Position numbers and translations under genes: made by a program. Positions 62,016-64,000 of a stretch of DNA of 64,000 bases are shown here, piece after piece (position 1 is the first letter of the stretch; each line of letters opens with the position of its first letter). Below the pieces are notes generated by a model. The model worked only from the letters and a program-made list of their open reading frames with translations, did no database searches and was not told the origin of the DNA. Source of the DNA: Sedimentitalea nanhaiensis DSM 24252 (GTDB lineage: Bacteria; Pseudomonadota; Alphaproteobacteria; Rhodobacterales; Rhodobacteraceae); contig NZ_KI421509.1 in the NCBI RefSeq assembly GCF_000473225.1, forward strand, positions 664,358 through 728,357. The letters run 5' to 3'.

Positions 62016-63923
62016 ATGGATCAATCACATCATTTCCGTGCCGACCACGCCCTACCGGTATGGCGAGAGCCAGAGGACGCAAGGCGTGAACTTCACGAGC
62101 GCATGGAAGCATTTATTCAGGCTGCAGCGGAGGGAGATAACAATGATGCTGAGGAATGCCCGGCACTGACGCTCAAAGTCAGCGCGGGTGTCGGCAAGAC
62201 GAGCACGGCCCTGCGCTTGCTGGCAAAGCATGGCCCTGCGTTGCTCGCCCGAGGCCACATACTGGTCTATGTACCGACCTTGGATCTCGCAGAACGCGCC
62301 GCGGCTGATCTGCAAGAACTCGACAGTGGCCTGCCGATTTCCGTCATCCGCGGGCGCCTCGCTTCCAACCCGGAATCTGGCAAACAGATGTGCGAGCGCA
62401 CCGATCTTGTCGAGGCCGTGACCAACCTCGTGCCATCGGTGACCCAGGCGCTCTGTCGCGTGGAGCGTGGAGGCGAGTTAGTCGAGGCTCCATGCGCGTC
62501 TGAATGCCCGTATCTCTTGCAGAAGGACGCTGTCGGCGCAAAAATTCACTTTCTGTCGCACAGTTATCTTGAGGCCTACCCTCCTGTCGATCGCGATACC
62601 CCTACGGCGCTCCGGATCATCGATGAAAAAGTATGGTCAAACCTCTGCTCAACCAAAGATATTTTCGTTGAAGAGTTTTTACGGGCGCCGGAACCAGGAT
62701 TCCCGACCGCACTCCGCGCTGACTTATTAAAAGCGAAGATCGGCATTGTCGCGGCGCTGCAAAATGGATCAGATGTTCGAGACCATCTCATATCGCTCGG
62801 GGTGGGCAAAGAAAAACTTGAATTGCTTTCAAAAGGAGAAACAGCCTCCAGAGACAATCTCGACATCATGCCGCGCGACAGCGTCGCGCGGGTTGAGTTC
62901 ATGCTCAAAAGATATGATCGGGTTGCGCTCTTCGCGTCCCGAAAGCGACAGGCGTTGTTCGACTTGCTTGCCTCGGAGGAGGCACTCGGGCCGAACCGAC
63001 TGACCCTTGAAGAGCAACCATGCGGATCCGGGATGCGACAGGTCATTCGGCTATATAAGGTTGCAGAAATTGAGCGCGACGCACCGCTTCTGATGCTCGA
63101 CGCAGACGCAGATGAGGCGATTGCCGAGAGGTTGGCGCCAGGAACTGATTTCGCGAAAATTGAAACCAAGCCGCAAGCGGAGATTGTTCAGATCTCCGAC
63201 CGAACAATGTCCGACACCTGGTTGCTCGATCCGGAGGCCGGAACGGGTCGCAGAGCAAAGATCCTCGCGATCCTCGGCCGTGAAGTCACCCAAGCCGATG
63301 GCAGCGGCGTCCTTGTCGTGGCAACGAAATCAGTTCTTGAAAAGCTGCATGAGGATGCAGGGCAGCCTGTCGACTACGAGAAAGAAGAGGATATGCGCCG
63401 GTCTCTTCTGGGTGCAATGCCGCGCTGGTTTGGCCCTAAAATGCTCGGTGTTAACGATTACGAGCGCTATCGGACCATCGTCATCATCGGTCGCCTGCAA
63501 CCGGGCATCCGCGATATCGAGAAGCAGGCCCGCAGCCTGTTCAATGATACCGAAGCTCCGCTTTCACAATTCACGGGAGGTCCACTTCCAGAGCAGGAAA
63601 CAGTCCGAATATTGCATGATGGGTCCTTGCGTGCCGCAAAAATTCGGTCACATCCAGACCGGCGGGTTGCGGCAGTCCTGCGGCAGACCCGTGAATGTGG
63701 GACCCTGCAAGCGATCGCACGGCTCCGCCTTGTGTCGCCCGATCAGCCCAAGCGCGTTGTTGTTCTGTCCAGCATGCCGTTGCTTGATCTGCCGATCTCG
63801 AAACTTACCACTCTGGACGCTCTATATCGCGACCTTGAAGATGAGCCAGATCTTACAGGGTATCTTCGTATGGAGCGCGCCCTGCGCGCGACAATGGGCC
63901 GACCGGTTGTTGATTGTCACTGA
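62016..63923 (+). pseudogene. Helicase-like ATPase, 3' end truncated by an IS21-family insertion
   Basis: Walker A is LKVSAGVGKTSTALRLL near residue 60; the Walker B-like IIDEKVW and a late QAIARLRLVSPDQPKRVVVL, reminiscent of helicase motif VI, make this an SF1/SF2-type helicase or translocase of uncertain class. The start at 62016 is supported by AAGGA 7 bases upstream. The final codons TGT CAC TGA (Cys-His-stop) are the first bases of an IS terminal repeat, so the natural C-terminus is missing. The 635 remaining residues include all motifs seen, so the product could still work. It is divergent from the double-HTH gene. Confidence 0.75.
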
Positions 63924-64000
63924 GAACTGACCCGGCAACTGCAGAAATTGTCATTGAGAATTGACCCATGTGCAACCTTGCCCCTGCTTGATTCAGCTGG
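63915..64000. mobile_element. IS21-family insertion sequence, left end only
   Basis: TGTCACTGAGAACTGACCC (63915-63933) and TGTCATTGAGAATTGACCC (63949-63967) are two direct copies of a terminal repeat that differ at two positions. Multiple terminal repeats starting TG and of this sequence type are characteristic of IS21-family ends. The element continues past the window edge; its istA/istB genes are not visible. Confidence 0.78.

Larger units (their letters stand above)
54569..64000. mobile_element. Genomic island inserted next to tRNA-Ser(CGA), right end outside the window
   Basis: From the tRNA 3' end onward the genes change character: a tyrosine integrase facing the tRNA, an excisionase-like protein, unknown small proteins, two further tyrosine recombinases, a double-HTH protein, a helicase and an insertion sequence. 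No housekeeping gene is present. Base composition looks less GC-rich than in the left part. I find no second copy of the tRNA 3' end inside the window, so the attachment site at the other end must lie beyond 64000. Confidence 0.82.

Overview
The window is a piece of a high-GC alphaproteobacterial chromosome, most likely Rhodobacterales (roseobacter group). The pointers are a ChpT phosphotransferase with a CtrA-type box nearby, a DUF3553 protein, an OlsB/OlsA ornithine-lipid pair, long PstC/PstA permeases, a LuxR solo, and a ribosomal protein L21 with a helix-hairpin-helix tail. No rRNA, CRISPR array or replication origin was seen.

Layout. (1) 1-8560: a PLP-dependent sulfur amino acid enzyme, partial at the left edge, then a complete Pho module (phoR, pstSCAB, phoU, phoB) with a textbook three-repeat Pho box before pstS. 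(2) 8633-21780: a lipoprotein with a Cys/His/Asp triad, glutaryl-CoA dehydrogenase with its divergent LysR regulator, a plus-strand acyl-CoA operon (synthetase, ACAD10/11-type dehydrogenase, two SDRs) and a convergent minus-strand operon (enoyl-CoA hydratase, serine hydrolase, acetoacetyl-CoA synthetase, TesB). (3) 21972-36331: a Liv-type ABC transporter, then a six-gene minus-strand operon (two SDRs, nitronate monooxygenase, histidine phosphatase, APH-like kinase, IclR), followed by two MDR reductases, a second histidine phosphatase and a MaoC hydratase. (4) 36447-54568: aroQ-luxR, rpsB-tsf, ugpBAEC, olsB-olsA, DUF3553, chpT, obgE-proB-proA, GNAT-LysE, rplU-rpmA, a tandem DUF2059 pair and tRNA-Ser(CGA). 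(5) 54569-64000: a genomic island next to the tRNA, with integrase, excisionase-like protein, two unknown proteins, two large overlapping tyrosine recombinases, a double-HTH protein and a divergent helicase whose 3' end is cut off by an IS21-like insertion sequence.

How the genes work together. Phosphate starvation links regions 1 and 4: PhoR/PhoB and Pst for sensing and uptake, Ugp for glycerophosphodiester scavenging, and OlsB/OlsA for phosphorus-free lipids. Regions 2 and 3 look like one dispersed catabolic programme. The ACAD10/11-type dehydrogenase and the APH-like kinase are the two halves of the known phosphorylate-then-eliminate route for 4-hydroxyacyl-CoA (as in LvaA/LvaC of Pseudomonas or human ACAD10/11). 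SDRs, hydratases and acetoacetyl-CoA synthetase would feed the products to central metabolism, and the Liv system may import the substrate.

The least-described part is the right-hand island. A pair of overlapping tyrosine recombinases, a tandem-HTH regulator and a helicase with degenerate motifs are arranged around a nested inverted repeat, and a perfect 21-bp-stem hairpin lies just downstream of the recombinases.
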